Assembly: GCA_033239005.1 (NCBI GenBank)
Contig: BSQZ01000061.1
Span: forward strand, 3,832,001-3,896,000
Reading direction: 5' to 3'
DNA: 64,000 bases
DNA from: Lamellibrachia satsuma
Taxonomy: Eukaryota; Annelida; Polychaeta; Sabellida; Siboglinidae
This document shows positions 32,346 to 43,615 of the stretch, piece by piece (position 1 is the stretch's first letter; every line of letters begins with the position of its first letter). The notes beneath the pieces are model-generated. The model saw only the letters and a program-made list of their open reading frames with translations, was not told where the DNA came from and searched no databases. Both the position numbers and the translations under genes were made by a program.

Positions 32346-33971
32346 CTACTTATAACCCGCCCTCCTGATATATGTGTCAACCTTGTTTTTAAACATATTC
32401 ACGCTGCTAGCAGTTACACAATCTGTAGACAGTTTGTTCCATTCATTTACTGTCCTCTGTGAGAACGAGTGCTTCCTGATGTCCAATCTACATTGATCCT
32501 TTACTAATTTTACCTCATGTCCTCTAGTTCTGCTATCCTTCTTGAGTGAGAAAAACATATTTCTATCAATATTTTCATACCCATTCAATATCTTAAAAAC
32601 TTCAATCTGATCTCCTCTTAACCTCCTTGTCTCTAGAGTTGTTAAACCACATTCTTTCAGGCGTTCTTCATAACTAAGGTCTCTAAGTTCTGGAATCATT
32701 TTAGTTGCTCTCCTTTGTATGCGTTCAAGCGTATCTATATCCTTCTTACGATATGGTCTCCATGCTTGTATACAGTATTCTAAATGAGGTCTAACTATTG
32801 CTTTATAAAGAGGTATAATTAACTTTTTCCCTTGTATGTTATGTTTCTTCTAATCAATCCAAGAATTTGATTACCCTTTGAAGCTGCAATACCACACTGC
32901 TCTGAAACTTTCATATCAGCGCTTATTGTAACTCCTAAGTCCTTTTCTTTTACAGTAGTACCAAGAACAGTAGCTCCCATTTTATAGTTTACATTCAAGT
33001 TCCCATGTCCTGTATGTAGGCATTTACATTTCCCAAAATTGAACAGCATCTGCCATTTCTCAGACCATTTCACTAATCTGTCTAGATCGTTTTGTAAATG
33101 TTGTTTATCACCATCAGTATTAACCTTTCTAAACAGTTTTGTGTCGTCCGCAAATTTCAGTACGTTACTTGTTATACTGTCGTCCAAGTCATTGATATAA
33201 ATTAAGAATAATATAGGTCCTAATACTGATCCTTGAGGTACCCCACTCAAAACCGATTTCCAATTTGAAACTTCGCCATCTACTACAACTCGTTGTCTTC
33301 TGTCAGTCAGCCATTGTTCTATCCAGTCAGTTATGCTATCCCGATACCATGGGCTTTTAATTTAAGTAGCAATCTTTGATGTGGCACTTTGTCAAAAGCT
33401 TTCTGAAAATCTAAGTAGATAATATCTACTGGCGATCCTCGTCTATCCACTTAGTGATTTCTTCCAAAAAACATAACACATTTGTTAAGCATGACCTCGC
33501 TTTAAGGAATCCATGTTGAGATGAATTTAATAATTTATGCTTAACGAGGAAGTCCACCATATGGTCTTTAATTAACCTTTCTAATAATTTACAAATCACT
33601 GACGTTAAACTCACTGGTCTGTAATTCTCTGACTTATTTCTCGAACCCTTTTTAAATAATGGTATGATGTTTGCTTCTTTCCATTCAAACGGAACAACTC
33701 CCTCTTTTAATGACAAGTTGAATACTCTTGCAAGTGGTATACTGATTTGATCTACTGTTTCCATTAGTAATTTTGGAGGAATCCCATCCACTCCCGGTGA
33801 TTTGTTATCCTTCATTGCCTTTATTTTCCTAGCTACCAATTCTGGAGTTACAACTAACGGTCCTAAATAGTCAGATTTAGTCCCCTGAAATTTAGCATCA
33901 GCAACTGGTAATGAACTAATATCTTCTTTTGTAAACACTGAACTGAAGTAACCATTTAGGTCTTCCGCCAT
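32346..33971 (-). pseudogene. LINE A reverse transcriptase (frameshifted)
   Basis: The RT begins MAEDLNGYFSSVFTKED (33971) and has SPGVDGIPPKLL, then NYRPVSLTSVICKLLERLI, the GVPQGSVLGPILF block, and the catalytic FADDTKLF motif at about 33140. The C-terminal part has LVKWSEKWQMLFNFGKCK and ends in WNKLSTDCV...RRAGYK. Shifts of frame occur near 33430, 33350 and 32820-32700. Compared with LINE B, whose frame is open from 41645 to 40437, the lesions are local. The enzyme would copy the LINE RNA at a nicked target. Confidence 0.85.
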
Positions 33972-34009
33972 TAAAAACCCCTGTGATATTATATTTCCAG
34001 CACTGTCTT

Positions 34010-35187
34010 CTAGAGGTCCAACCTTGTCTTGTACGTTTTGTTTACTCTGACATATGCATAAAAACTCTTGCTGTCAGTTTTTATGTTACATGCCAGTTTT
34101 TGCTCATAGCTTCTTTTAGATTGTCTGATTTCAGTTGTAGCTGCATTAAGTGCCTCTTTGTATTTTGCATAGTCTTCTTCCTTTCTGGTACGCCTATAAA
34201 CCCTCCACATAGTTTGTTTTAGCATTATTTTTCTAATTGCCTCTTTTGACACGTGTTTCTTTCTACACCGTTTTCCTTGTTTTCGGAAGGGAACAAATTT
34301 ATCAATGATACTCTCAATTTCATATTTTAGAATATTCCAACATTCAATTGCAGTCTTATTCATCAGCATGTTATTCCAATCTAGCTGTGCTAAGTATTTT
34401 CTCATATCTTTGTAGTTACCTTTGTGGAAGTTTCTCTTGTACGTTTTCTTATTTTTACTTTCTGATTTTACATTGATGTCAAAATGTATTTGATTATGGT
34501 CACTATTACCCAATGGTTGAATATTTTTACATTGTCCACTAATTCTTTTGTGATGACAAAACTATATCTAATACATTTTCTCCCTGGTTGGTTCTAGTAC
34601 GTGCTGAGTAAGAAAGCTATCCTGGATTAAACATAGAAATTGTTGATCCTCAATCCCTGTGCTCTCTAGAGAATTCCATTGTATGTGTCCATGGTTAAAA
34701 TCTCCCATTATGATACATTCCCTTTACTAACTTCCTTTATAGCGTTTTTTATTTTTGTGTTGTCCTCTTCGTTTATGTTTGGACTTGTAAACTAATCCAA
34801 CAGTTAATTTTGAATTTCCTGAAACAATTTTGCACCAAACAGCTTCATCGCAATCTGCTTCCCTTTCTAGTTTCATTTCATAAGCCTGAATAGATTCTTT
34901 AACATATAAAATAACTCCCCGCCCCTTCTTCCTATTCGATCTTTCCTAAACATTACGTATCCTGTCAGTCCTAATTCAGCATCTGTTATATCTATGTTGG
35001 CCCATGATTCAGTTATACCAATTATGTGAGGGTCAATATCTTCTACCATAATGTTTAATTCGTTTTTCTTATTTACTATGCTCCTTGCATTTAAACATAC
35101 GCATCTATAACCTTTTTCAGAGATGTTTTTCGGATGATTTGATATTGGTTTATCTGTGCTAGTGGTCTCTTGTTCTGCTTGAGACAC
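34010..35187 (-). pseudogene. LINE A AP-type endonuclease (frameshifted)
   Basis: The N-terminal part at 35187-34873 has CLNARSIVNKKNELN and IIGITESWANIDI (endonuclease motif with TES). The C-terminal part at 34513-34010 starts GNSDHNQIHFDI (the SDH motif) and continues into the linker before the RT. The middle (34520-34870) is out of frame. This domain nicks target DNA to start reverse transcription. Confidence 0.8.
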
Positions 35188-35269
35188 CTCTAGGTAACCC
35201 CCTGCACTTCTAGTTTAAAGAATGTTTACTTCCAAAAATATTTGTCATTGTACCCAAGTCGCTATCTAC

Positions 35270-35766
35270 TGCTGCTGAAAGTTTGTCCATGAATACTGCC
35301 GCCCCCTTTCCACTTAAATGAAGCCCATCCTTCATGTACATATCACCCTCCCAACAAAACTTTCCCATAAATCCACAAATCCAACTTCCTCTTCCCTACA
35401 CAGCCTCTGGACTAACATGTTAATTGCCATCCCCCGACAATTTCGATATTTATGACCCCTCCTGCCCATCACAGGTAAAATCCCTGACAGTATTACCTGC
35501 TCAACCCGCGTCTGTTTTAGTGTTCTGACCAACTGCCTATATTTCCTAACTATGGCAGTTGTACCCTCCCTCTCTACGTTATTTGTCCCTACATGTACTA
35601 AAACAGATCCACCCTTACCCGAGCCTACGATGTTTTTTACCCTCTCAGTTATCGCCTCTATTTTGGCTCCAGGCAAGCAGACCACCACATCATCTCCCTT
35701 GTTTAAGACTCTGTCGGTCTTCCTAACTATCGAATCCCCCACAAACACCCTCGCTCTCTTCCTCAC
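35270..35766 (-). pseudogene. LINE A ORF1 SGNH esterase domain
   Basis: It reads RARVFVGDSIVRKTDRV (GDS nucleophile block), LVHVGTNNVEREG (GTNN block) and DLWESFVG; after a one-base shift near 35345 it reads DGLHLSGKGAAVF, which carries the Asp and His of the triad. Esterase domains in ORF1 are known from CR1-type LINEs. The frame can be followed upstream to EELFCSSIEGVRKR, so the domain belongs to ORF1. Confidence 0.8.
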
Positions 35767-35844
35767 CCCCTCTATACTGCTGCAGAATAACTCTTCCTTT
35801 CGATCCCCTCCATCACATTCTGTCTTGACCCCTTCCCTTCCGTC

Positions 35845-36110
35845 TCCCCCACTCCCTCCTCCTTCCCTCCTGTCTCCCCTACTCCCCTCTCCTTCACACC
35901 GGTTGTTTTCCCTCCCGTCTCCCCCACTCCCTTCTCCTTCCCTCCTGTCTCCGCTACTCCCCTCTCCTTCACCCCGGTTGTCTTCCCTCCCGTCTCCCCC
36001 ACTCCCTTCTCCTTCCCTCCTGTCTCCCCTACTCCCCTCTCCTTCACCCCGGTTGTCTTCCCTCCCGTTCCTTTCCTTCCCGTCTCCTTACGTCCTGTCT
36101 CCCTATGACC
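35845..36110 (-). repeat. purine/pyrimidine strand-biased minisatellite within LINE ORF1
   Basis: The plus strand is almost pure C/T (cccctctccttcaccccggt, then cttccctcccgtctccccca) in units of about 36/72 bases. The minus strand reads GETGGKTTGVKERGV repeats between the ORF1 start (MAPQPGRKL) and the esterase domain. All frames are open. The Pro/Ser frame on the plus strand (35552-36229) is a shadow. Confidence 0.85.
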
Positions 36111-37604
36111 TGTCACCTTCCCTCCTCTCAGCTTCCTCCCAGGCTGAGGTGCCATCTCTTCCACGAAATGCTCGGTGGAATGCTCAGAGCAAACCCCAGC
36201 AATCTGTTTGCACACTGCCATCATCTTAGAATACTTTGTTCTTCTACCTATCGGCTTTGCTGGCTGAAATGCCTGTTGTTTTATGATAACAGAACCAGTG
36301 GTTACTCGGCCATCCAGCTACCACTTGTCATCATGTAACCACCTCTCATGGATGAGGTTCTTGTCAAACAGGGGAATTTGCAGATGCAAGCGCACAAGAA
36401 AGATGTGCTTGCATGGTAGAAGGTTGGTTCTGAAATTTGTACAGTTACACCCCAGACACTCGTTGTCTACGGTCCATTTTGATGATGATGTTGCCACACT
36501 CTTGACTTCATAGCAGCTTGACATGGTTTCAAGTTTTGCACCCTTTTGGAGCTATCGAGCAGTAGCTAATCGCTTCCTGATTTCTGCAGCTGCAGTTTCT
36601 GTTGCAAAATCACTGTACTGCTTAAGTACAGACTCGGTGGCTTCAACATTTATGGGCTATATCATTTTAATGCGCAAGGCATTGTAGTCGTGACTGGCGT
36701 GGACACCTTGATTGTAAAGACGAAGCCCTCTGATCATCTCACTCAGCGACTACTTTGTGGGAAGAAATCTCTTCAAAGTCGAATTATATCCTTCAATTCT
36801 ATTGGTGGTGTGGTTACCGAGGTGGCCACTGGCAGCGACATAGCAATGCACCCATGTCTCCTTGATGCAATCCCAGTTGTCAGAGAAGTATCTCAGGAAT
36901 TTTTCTGGGGCATCTTTCTTTAGCTCATCGAAACTGGTTTGGTAGTCTTTCTCCGAATTGGTATATAACATTGAAGCCAGTGACTTTCTGACTGTGTCTC
37001 TTTCAGCTGAAGTGCACTGAATGTTACTTGTCTCTTTGAGGAATGTTTTGGCCACATGGAAGGTACACAAGATGAGTTGTGCATTTTGCAAAATGTGCTT
37101 CATAACACCAAGTAGAGTAAAATCTTTGTCAACAATCACACACTTTGTTTTTTTCTTCACAGTTGGGACAGCTGTGGTGATAGATTCTAAGAAGAACTGA
37201 ACATTTCTTTGTGTCTCTGTGCACACTATGCATTGTGCAATGACTTGGCAGCATCCATTGCTATCCTCAATAACTGCACTGATTAGTGGCATACGGCAGT
37301 CATTCAGGTTGTATGTTGTGTCTACTTCCAGTACATGGCAGTAGCGTTCTGCAAGCAATTTCACGTTTGCACGAATATTGCTTCCAGGCAGTTGTCCTCG
37401 TTTTATTTTTAGGTCAATGGTTGAACTTCGATCGTCTTCTAGAATCGCTTCTAGTTCTTGTAGGAGTTTCTCATCTTCATTTGGACATGCTGGTTTCTCC
37501 TTTGTCCGGATATTGTGCATATCTTTTCTGGTTAGTTGTTTCCCTGACTTGTCAGACATGCTTCTACGCAGATGCTCCACATTGACACCCAAGGCCAGCA
37601 TGTT

Positions 37605-37613
37605 GATGGCTTC
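37605..37613. repeat. target site duplication, left
   Basis: gatggcttc directly left of the transposon and repeated at 39423-39431 to its right. Removing the element and one copy restores EAI|NM reading in the ZSWIM-like gene. Confidence 0.9.
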
Positions 37614-37713
37614 GGTGCGCAGACAAAAGCTCACAAGACAAAAGCTCACAAGACATAAGCTCACAAGACATAAGCTCACACCCTTAATGAAAAAAGAGAC
37701 AAAAGCTCACAAC
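37614..37713. repeat. MULE left terminal inverted repeat
   Basis: Begins ggtgcgcagacaaaagctca and contains four caagacataagctca-type units. Its inverse partner is 39310-39422. Confidence 0.9.
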
Positions 37714-38001
37714 TAAAATAAATTTGTCCATGTCAGAACTAAAATTTATTTTTCCATGTCAGAGAAATATTTACAGTAACACACTATGAGTAGGGTGTGT
37801 AGTGTGCGTGCGTGCGTGCATGCGTGCGTGCGTGCGTGCGTGTGTGTTATGTAGTATAATTAGAAGAGATCAAGGGATAATATGAAACATCTTGTGAGTA
37901 AATCCAATCAGCAGATCTCATCTTTCCTATAAAAGGACTAACCTTCCAGCATATATCATTCATTCATAGACATTGCTACAACTTGCTGCGCATATTAAAT
38001 C

Positions 38002-39222
38002 ATGGAGATCATCAGAACCAACAAGGGAGGAGACAAGCTTTGTCTGGATGGCTACATGTACCTGAAGAAGAGGAGCTACAAGAACTGGATCCGGTGGCAG
38101 TGCAATCGGCAGAGAACAGCCGGGTGTATGGGTGGACTCACAACTGATGACACGTATGAGAACCCTCAGTCTCATGTGAACCACAACCATCCAGCAGACA
38201 GGACAGGAGTTGAGGTCACCAAGCTATGCACAACCATGAAGGCAGTGGCAAAGCAGTCAAGAAGTCGGCCAAACCAGATCCTTACACAGGCTCTCCTTGA
38301 AGCAAGTGATGAAGTCCGTGCCAACATCGGGAAGATCCAGACATGCAAGCGGGATCTTCAGCGTCAGCGCCGTGGATGTCTACCCAATGACCCAGCAACT
38401 CTCCCAGAGCTGGTCATCCCTGACGAGTGGACTCTCACCGGTGGAGCAGACTCACGGCCGTTCTTTATCCATGATTCTGGCCCTGGGCAGCGTCAGCGTG
38501 TTGTGGTATATGCTGCAGAGGGGCAGCTCCGTCACTTAGGGCAGTCTGACACTTGGTTCATGGATGGTAACTATGCCATGAGTCCAGGTGTCTTTGAACA
38601 GCTCTATGTGATCCGTGCCCATCTTGGAGAGTCTGCGGTTTCCTGTGTATATGCGTTCCTTTCTGGGAAGAGTACACAGATCTACCAAGAGCTGCTTCAA
38701 GCAGTTCTCGACAAGATGGAGACCATGCAGATCTACCCAGACCCCCGTGTTGTCATCACTGACTTTGAATTAGCAGCTACTCAGTCAGTAGCCTTGGTGC
38801 TTGGACCTCAAGTGACAACACAGGGGTGCTTTTACCACCTGTCCCAGAGTACGTGGAGGAAGATCCAGGCACTGGAGAAGACTGAACTGTACCGCACCGA
38901 CGACGACATCAAGCACTTCTGTGGGATGCTTGATGGGCTGGCCTTCCTCCCAGAAGACAAGGTGCAGGATGGCATGGCATATCTGAGGGAGCACACACCA
39001 GACGGGATGGAGGAGTTAGTAGACTACTTCGATTCCGTGTATGTAACTGGAACCTTTCGTCGTGTTCAACAAGGACAAGTGCAGCCTGGAGCTCCTCCAC
39101 CATCACTACGCGTCCGGAACATTCCACCACGGTTCGGCATACCCATCTGGAATGTGCACCAAGTCACTCTGGAGGGACGGGATCGTGACATTTATGATAT
39201 TTCATTTATATGTTATATGTAA
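38002..39222 (+). CDS. FLYWCH zinc finger / MULE transposase, C-terminally shortened
   Basis: A 406-residue open frame; the ATG follows a TATA-like box by about 70 bases. Residues 1-65 are a FLYWCH-type finger (LDGYMYLKKRSYKNW, RWQCNRQRTAGC, then HVNHNHP). A linker follows, then the MULE core: SDTWFMDGNYAMSPGVFEQL (first Asp, about residue 191), PDPRVVITDFELAATQSV (second Asp, about 253) and GCFYHLSQSTWRKIQ. The end YFDSVYVTGTFRR...IPIWNVHQVTLEGRDRD matches the family up to where CEGWN-type sequence should follow, but instead stops after 10 unrelated residues. The element therefore probably lost its 3' coding part, including a likely third acidic residue. Confidence 0.88.
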   Translation: MEIIRTNKGGDKLCLDGYMYLKKRSYKNWIRWQCNRQRTAGCMGGLTTDDTYENPQSHVNHNHPADRTGVEVTKLCTTMKAVAKQSRSRPNQILTQALLEASDEVRANIGKIQTCKRDLQRQRRGCLPNDPATLPELVIPDEWTLTGGADSRPFFIHDSGPGQRQRVVVYAAEGQLRHLGQSDTWFMDGNYAMSPGVFEQLYVIRAHLGESAVSCVYAFLSGKSTQIYQELLQAVLDKMETMQIYPDPRVVITDFELAATQSVALVLGPQVTTQGCFYHLSQSTWRKIQALEKTELYRTDDDIKHFCGMLDGLAFLPEDKVQDGMAYLREHTPDGMEELVDYFDSVYVTGTFRRVQQGQVQPGAPPPSLRVRNIPPRFGIPIWNVHQVTLEGRDRDIYDISFICYM

Positions 39223-39309
39223 CACCTTTGACATTTATATGTGATAAGTAACACCTGTAACATTTATATGTATATGTATATGTTTGTATATAATAAAAAA
39301 ATTAAAATT

Positions 39310-39422
39310 GTTGTGAGCTTTTGTCTCTTTTTTCATTACGGGTGTGAGCTTGTCTTGTGAGTTTATGTCTTGTGAGCTTATGTCTTGTGAGCTTTTGTCT
39401 TGTGAGCTTATGTCATGGAATC
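39310..39422. repeat. MULE right terminal inverted repeat
   Basis: The inverse of 37614-37713 with one additional tgtcttgtgagcttatg-type unit. It ends cttatgtcatggaatc next to gatggcttc. Confidence 0.9.
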
Positions 39423-40436
39423 GATGGCTTCCTCTCTGAAAGATGGTGCCAAGCATCTGCTTTCAGGGTAAGATGCCTTGACACACTTTGACACTTCATG
39501 GTTGTGATAAAGTTTGACCTCTCTCAAAACTAACTCATATAACACTTGTAGCAGTGACATAGATTGAATCTGCGCACTGCATTTTGTAAGTTCTACAATA
39601 AACAGGAACAACTTTATGATCAAATATTAGCACATGAAAAATCAGATGAAACATCAGTCAAATTACACTACTTAAAAAAATTCTTATGTATAAAAGATGC
39701 ATAGTTTTAAGAATCTTTGAAGGAAAATATAAATTGGATCATGCTAGGCAATGTTGCCCTTATACTTGCTAACATTCCTAAGGAGTATGTTACTGACATA
39801 TATCTAAATCCAACATGAGAAATGCTTCAGTGTTACTTTATTCATGACTAATCAACGAGAGTTTATTTATTGTAAATTTCTAAGAAGTATATTATATTTG
39901 TAAGTTACATATACACCGCAAAATAAAAATCAGTGTCAAAAACAATTGCAAACAAATTCAAATTTATATCCTCTCTAGAAAACTTAATATTTATTTGACA
40001 AGTAGTAATAAAGCATGAGAGTTTGACCTACTGAATCTAAAACTATCCTGAGTTGAACTAAAGAAAGTTTATTTGATCCAGAGTTGTTTGATTTAAATAA
40101 TTTAATTTAAATCATTACTTAAATCACTCCAAAAAATCATTGATTTATGATTTTTTAAATATTTTTGATCGCTCATTTATATGAATTTAACACAAATAAT
40201 TGTTTACAAGCATCGAGATGAACATAATTTTGTGTATGTTTGAGCTATTCCCTTTCTGAATGCAGTGAAGCCACACAAACTTGTCTTCCAGAGGAAGTAT
40301 CTTTTCAAGTCAGAAGCCTTTTAAAGTCCACTTAGAGATTTAACAAGACTTAACAAGATTTGCCATCCAAGCCAAAGGCCCAGATGGCAAGTGGACAAGG
40401 AAGCCATTGGCTTATCGACAGTCCAACAATGTTCAT

Positions 40437-42048
40437 CTACTTATAACCCGCCCTCCTGAGATATGTGTCAACCTTGTTTTTAAACATATTCACGCTGCTA
40501 GCAGTTACACAATCTGTAGACAATTTGTTCCATTCATTTATTGTCCTCTGTGAGAACGAGTGCTTCCTGATGTCCAATTTACATTGATCCTTTACTAATT
40601 TTACCTCATGTCCTCTAGTTCTGCTATCCTTCTTGAGAGAGAAAAACATAGTTGTATCAATATTTTCATACCCATTCAATATCTTAAAAACTTCAATCTG
40701 ATCTCCTCTTAACCTCCTTGTCTCTAGAGTTGTTAAACCACATTCTTTCAGGAGTTCTTCATAACTAAGGTCTCTAAGTTCTGGAATCATTTTAGTTGCT
40801 TTCCTTTGTATGCGTTCAAGCGTATCTATATCCTTCTTAAGATATGGTCTCCATGCTTGTTCTAAATGAGGTCTAACTATTGCTTTATAAAGAGGTATAA
40901 TTAACTTTTTTCCCTTGTATGTTATGTTTCTTCTAATCAATCCAAGAATTTGATTACCCTTTGAAGCTGCAACACCACACTGCTCTGAAACTTTCACATC
41001 AGCGCTTATTGTAACTCCTAAGTCCTTTTCTTTTACAATTGTACCCAGAACAGTATCTCCCATTTTATAGTTTACATTCAAGTTCCCATGTCCTGTAGGT
41101 AGGCATTTACATTTCCCAAAATTGAACAGCATCTGCCATTTCTCAGACCATTTCACTAATCTGTCTAGATCGTTTTGTAAATGTTGTTTATCACCATCAG
41201 TATTAACCTTTCTAAACAGTTTTGTGTCATCCGCAAATTTCAGTACATTACTTGTTATACTGTCGTCCAAGTCATTGATGTAAATTAAGAATAATATAGG
41301 TCCTAATACTGATCCTTGAGGTACCCCACTCAAAACCGATTTCCAATTTGAAACTTCTCCATCTACTTCAACTCGTTGTCTTCTGTCAGTCAGCCATTGT
41401 TCTATCCAGTCAGTTATGCTATCCCCGATACCATGGGCTTCTAATTTAAGTAGTAATCTTTGATGTGGCACTTTGTCAAAAGCTTTCTGAAAATCTAAGT
41501 AGATAATATCTACTGGCGATCCCACGTCTATCCACTTAGTGATTTCTTCCAAAAAACATAACATATTTGTTAAGCATGACCTCGCTTTAAGGAATCCATG
41601 TTGAGATGAATTTAATAATTTATGCTTAACGAGGAAGTCCACCATTAATTAACCTTTCTAATAATTTACAAATCACTGACGTTAAACTCACTGGTCTGTA
41701 ATTCTCTGACTTATTTCTGGAACCCTTTTTAAATAATGGTATGATGTTTGCTTCTTTCCATTCAAACGGAACAACTCCCTCTTTTAATGACAAGTTGAAT
41801 ACTCTTGCAAGTGGTATACTGATTTGTTCTACTGTTTCCATTAGTAATTTTGGAGGAATCCCATCAACTCCCGGTAATTTGTTATCCTTCATTGCCTTTA
41901 TTTTCTTAACTACCAATTCTGGAGTTACAACTAATGGACCTAAATAGTCAGATTTAGCCCCCTGAAATTTAGCATCTGCAACTGGTAATGAACTAATATC
42001 TTCTTTGGTAAACACTGAACTGAAGTAACCATTTAGGTCTTCCGCCAT
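40437..42048 (-). pseudogene. LINE B reverse transcriptase
   Basis: A long open frame 41645-40437 (402 residues) carries DIIYLDFQKAFDKVPHQRL, the GVPQGSVLGPILF block, FADDTKLF and the C-terminal HSFSQRTINEWNKLS region. The N-terminal RT part (42048-41626) has the same start as LINE A (MAEDLNGYFSSVF) but is in another frame, because about 15 bases differ near 41640. Otherwise nearly intact. Confidence 0.85.
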
Positions 42049-42086
42049 TAAAAACCCCTGTGATATTATATTTCCAGCACTGTCTT

Positions 42087-42960
42087 CTAGAGGACCAACC
42101 TTGTCTTGTACGTTTTGTTTACTCCTGACATATGCATAAAAACTCTTGCTGTCATTTTTATGTTACATGGCAGTTTTTGCTCATAGCTTCTTTTAGATTG
42201 TCTGATTTCAGTTGTAGCTGCATTAAGTGCCTCTTTGTATTTTGCATAGTCTTCTTCCTTTCTGGTATGCCTATAAACTCTCCACATAGTTTGTTTTAGC
42301 ATTATTTTTCTAATTGCCTCTTTTGACAAGTGTTTCTTTCTACACCGTTTTCCTTGTATTTGGAAGGGAACAAATTTATCGATGATACTCTCAATTTCAT
42401 ATTTTAGAATATTCCAACATTCAATTGCGGTCTTATTCATCAGCATGTTATTCCAATCTAGCTTTGCTAAGTATTTTATCATATCTTTGTAGTTACCTTT
42501 GTGGAAGTTTCTCTTGTACGTTTTCTTATTTTTACTTTCTGATTTTACATTGATGTCAAAATGTATTTGATTATGGTTACTATTACCCAATGGTTCAAGT
42601 ATTTTTACATTGTCCACTAATTCTTTTTGTGATGACAAAACTATATCTAATACATTTTCTCCCCTGGTTGGTTCTAGTACGTGCTGAGTAAGAAAGCTAT
42701 CCTGGATTAAACATAGAAATTGTTGATCTTCAATCCCTGTGCTCTCTAGAGAATTCCATTGTATGTGTCCATGGTTAAAATCTCCCATTATGATACATTC
42801 CCTTTTACTAACTTCCTTTATAGCGTTTTTATTTTTGTGTTGTCCTCTTCGTTTATGTTTGGACTTCGGTAAACTAATCCAATAGTTAATTTTGAATTTC
42901 CTGAAACAGTTTTGCACCAAACAGCTTCATCACAATCTGCTTCCCTTTCTAGTTTTATTT
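42087..42960 (-). pseudogene. LINE B endonuclease, partial
   Basis: It reads CIIMGDFNHGHIQWNS, then GNSNHNQIHFDI (SDH motif changed to SNH) and the lysine-rich linker KKTYKRNFHKGNYKD. The upstream part (EREADCDEAVWCK) is in another frame. The N-terminal endonuclease is missing because of 5' truncation. Confidence 0.8.
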
Positions 42961-42965
42961 CATAA

Positions 42966-43615
42966 CAAGATTTAACAAGATTGCCATCTCGAACAACAAG
43001 TTCCAGATGGCAAGTGGACAAGGAAGCCATTGGCTTATCGAGAGTCCAACAATTTTCTCATCTATGTGTAGCCCGCCCTTATCAGATATCTGTCAATTCT
43101 ATTTTTAAACATATTCACACTACTAGCATTAACACAATCATTTGGCAGTTTGTTCCATTCATTTATCACCCTCTGTGAGAAAGAGTACTTTCTCATGTCC
43201 AACCTACACTGCTCCTTAACTAATGCTGCTTTGTGCCCTCTGGTTCTACTGCCTTCTTTAAGTTTGAAGAACATATTCCTATCAACATCCTCATAACCGT
43301 TCACTATTTTAAACACTTCTATTTGGTCTCCTCTTAGTCTCCTGGTCTCTAGTGTTGTCAAACCACATTGTAATAAGCGACTTTCGTAACTAAGGTCTCT
43401 TAATTCTGGAATCATCTTAGTTGCTCTTCGTTGTATTCTTTCTAGCTTATCTATGTCTTTTTTACGATATGGCCTCCATGCTTGAATACAATATTCCAAA
43501 TGTGGTCTAACTATTGCTTTGTACAGGGGTACAATTAGATGTTTCTCCTTATACGTGATAGTTCTCCTAATTAGCCCTAGAATTTGATTTCCTTTCGAAG
43601 CAGCAATCCCACATT
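42966..43615 (-). mobile_element. LINE C, 5'-truncated CR1-type copy nested in LINE B
   Basis: Holds only the RT C-terminal part (43499-43062: ATKMIPELRDLSYESRLLQC...WNKLPNDCVNASSVNMF...IRAGYT) and a 3' end ending in cttgttaaatcttg. It belongs to a distinct subfamily, about 75-80 percent identical to A and B in protein. It sits between ttcataa and gcctgaatag, which are contiguous in LINE A. Confidence 0.85.

Larger units (their letters stand above)
32258..36155 (-). mobile_element. LINE A, CR1-type non-LTR retrotransposon, near full length
   Basis: Order on the minus strand: ORF1 from an ATG at 36155 (MAPQPGRKLRGG), esterase domain, endonuclease, reverse transcriptase, and a short 3' end with a tail of cttgttaaat-type repeats at 32258-32290. 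About 3.9 kb. Several frameshifts make it inactive as read. It abuts the 3' end of the ZSWIM-like pseudogene at its 5' end and the unidentified gene's exon at its 3' end. A close relative (LINE B) lies at 40343-43636. Confidence 0.85.
37614..39422 (+). mobile_element. MULE-type DNA transposon with FLYWCH transposase
   Basis: 1809 bases bounded by inverted repeats of about 100-112 bases (37614-37713 and 39310-39422) and a perfect 9-base target duplication, as MULEs make. The arms consist largely of a short direct repeat, acataagctcacaag, four to five times, then cgtaatgaaaaaagagacaa. Inside are a tgcg microsatellite (37805-37845), a TATA-like tataaaagg at 37929, the transposase gene, and an AATAAA near 39292. 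It was inserted into the ZSWIM-like gene on the opposite strand. Confidence 0.92.
36156..39598 (-). pseudogene. ZSWIM/FAR1-like (MULE-derived) gene, main exon, with stops and an insertion
   Basis: Minus-strand order: LTKCSAQI...LREVKLYHNHEVSK (FAR1-like C/H end), KASYPESRCL, the interrupting transposon (37614-39422), then NMLALGVNVEHLRR, a MULE transposase core (CHVLEVDTTYNLN, KCVIVDKDFTLLGVMKHIL, LILCTFHVAKTFL, GNHTTNRIEGYNSTLKRFL), a SWIM zinc finger CxCx(n)CxH (CNCTNFRTNLLPCKHI), and a tail KYSKMMAVCKQIAGV. It stays in one frame throughout but has stops at 36750-36752, 36657-36659, 36552-36554 and 36318-36320. Related animal genes are ZSWIM1/3-like. It is clearly a decayed copy. Confidence 0.8.

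Noticed and set aside
35552..36229. A 225-residue Pro/Ser-rich plus-strand frame
   Set aside because: It lies antisense to the ORF1 of LINE A and its purine-rich repeat; low-complexity shadow.
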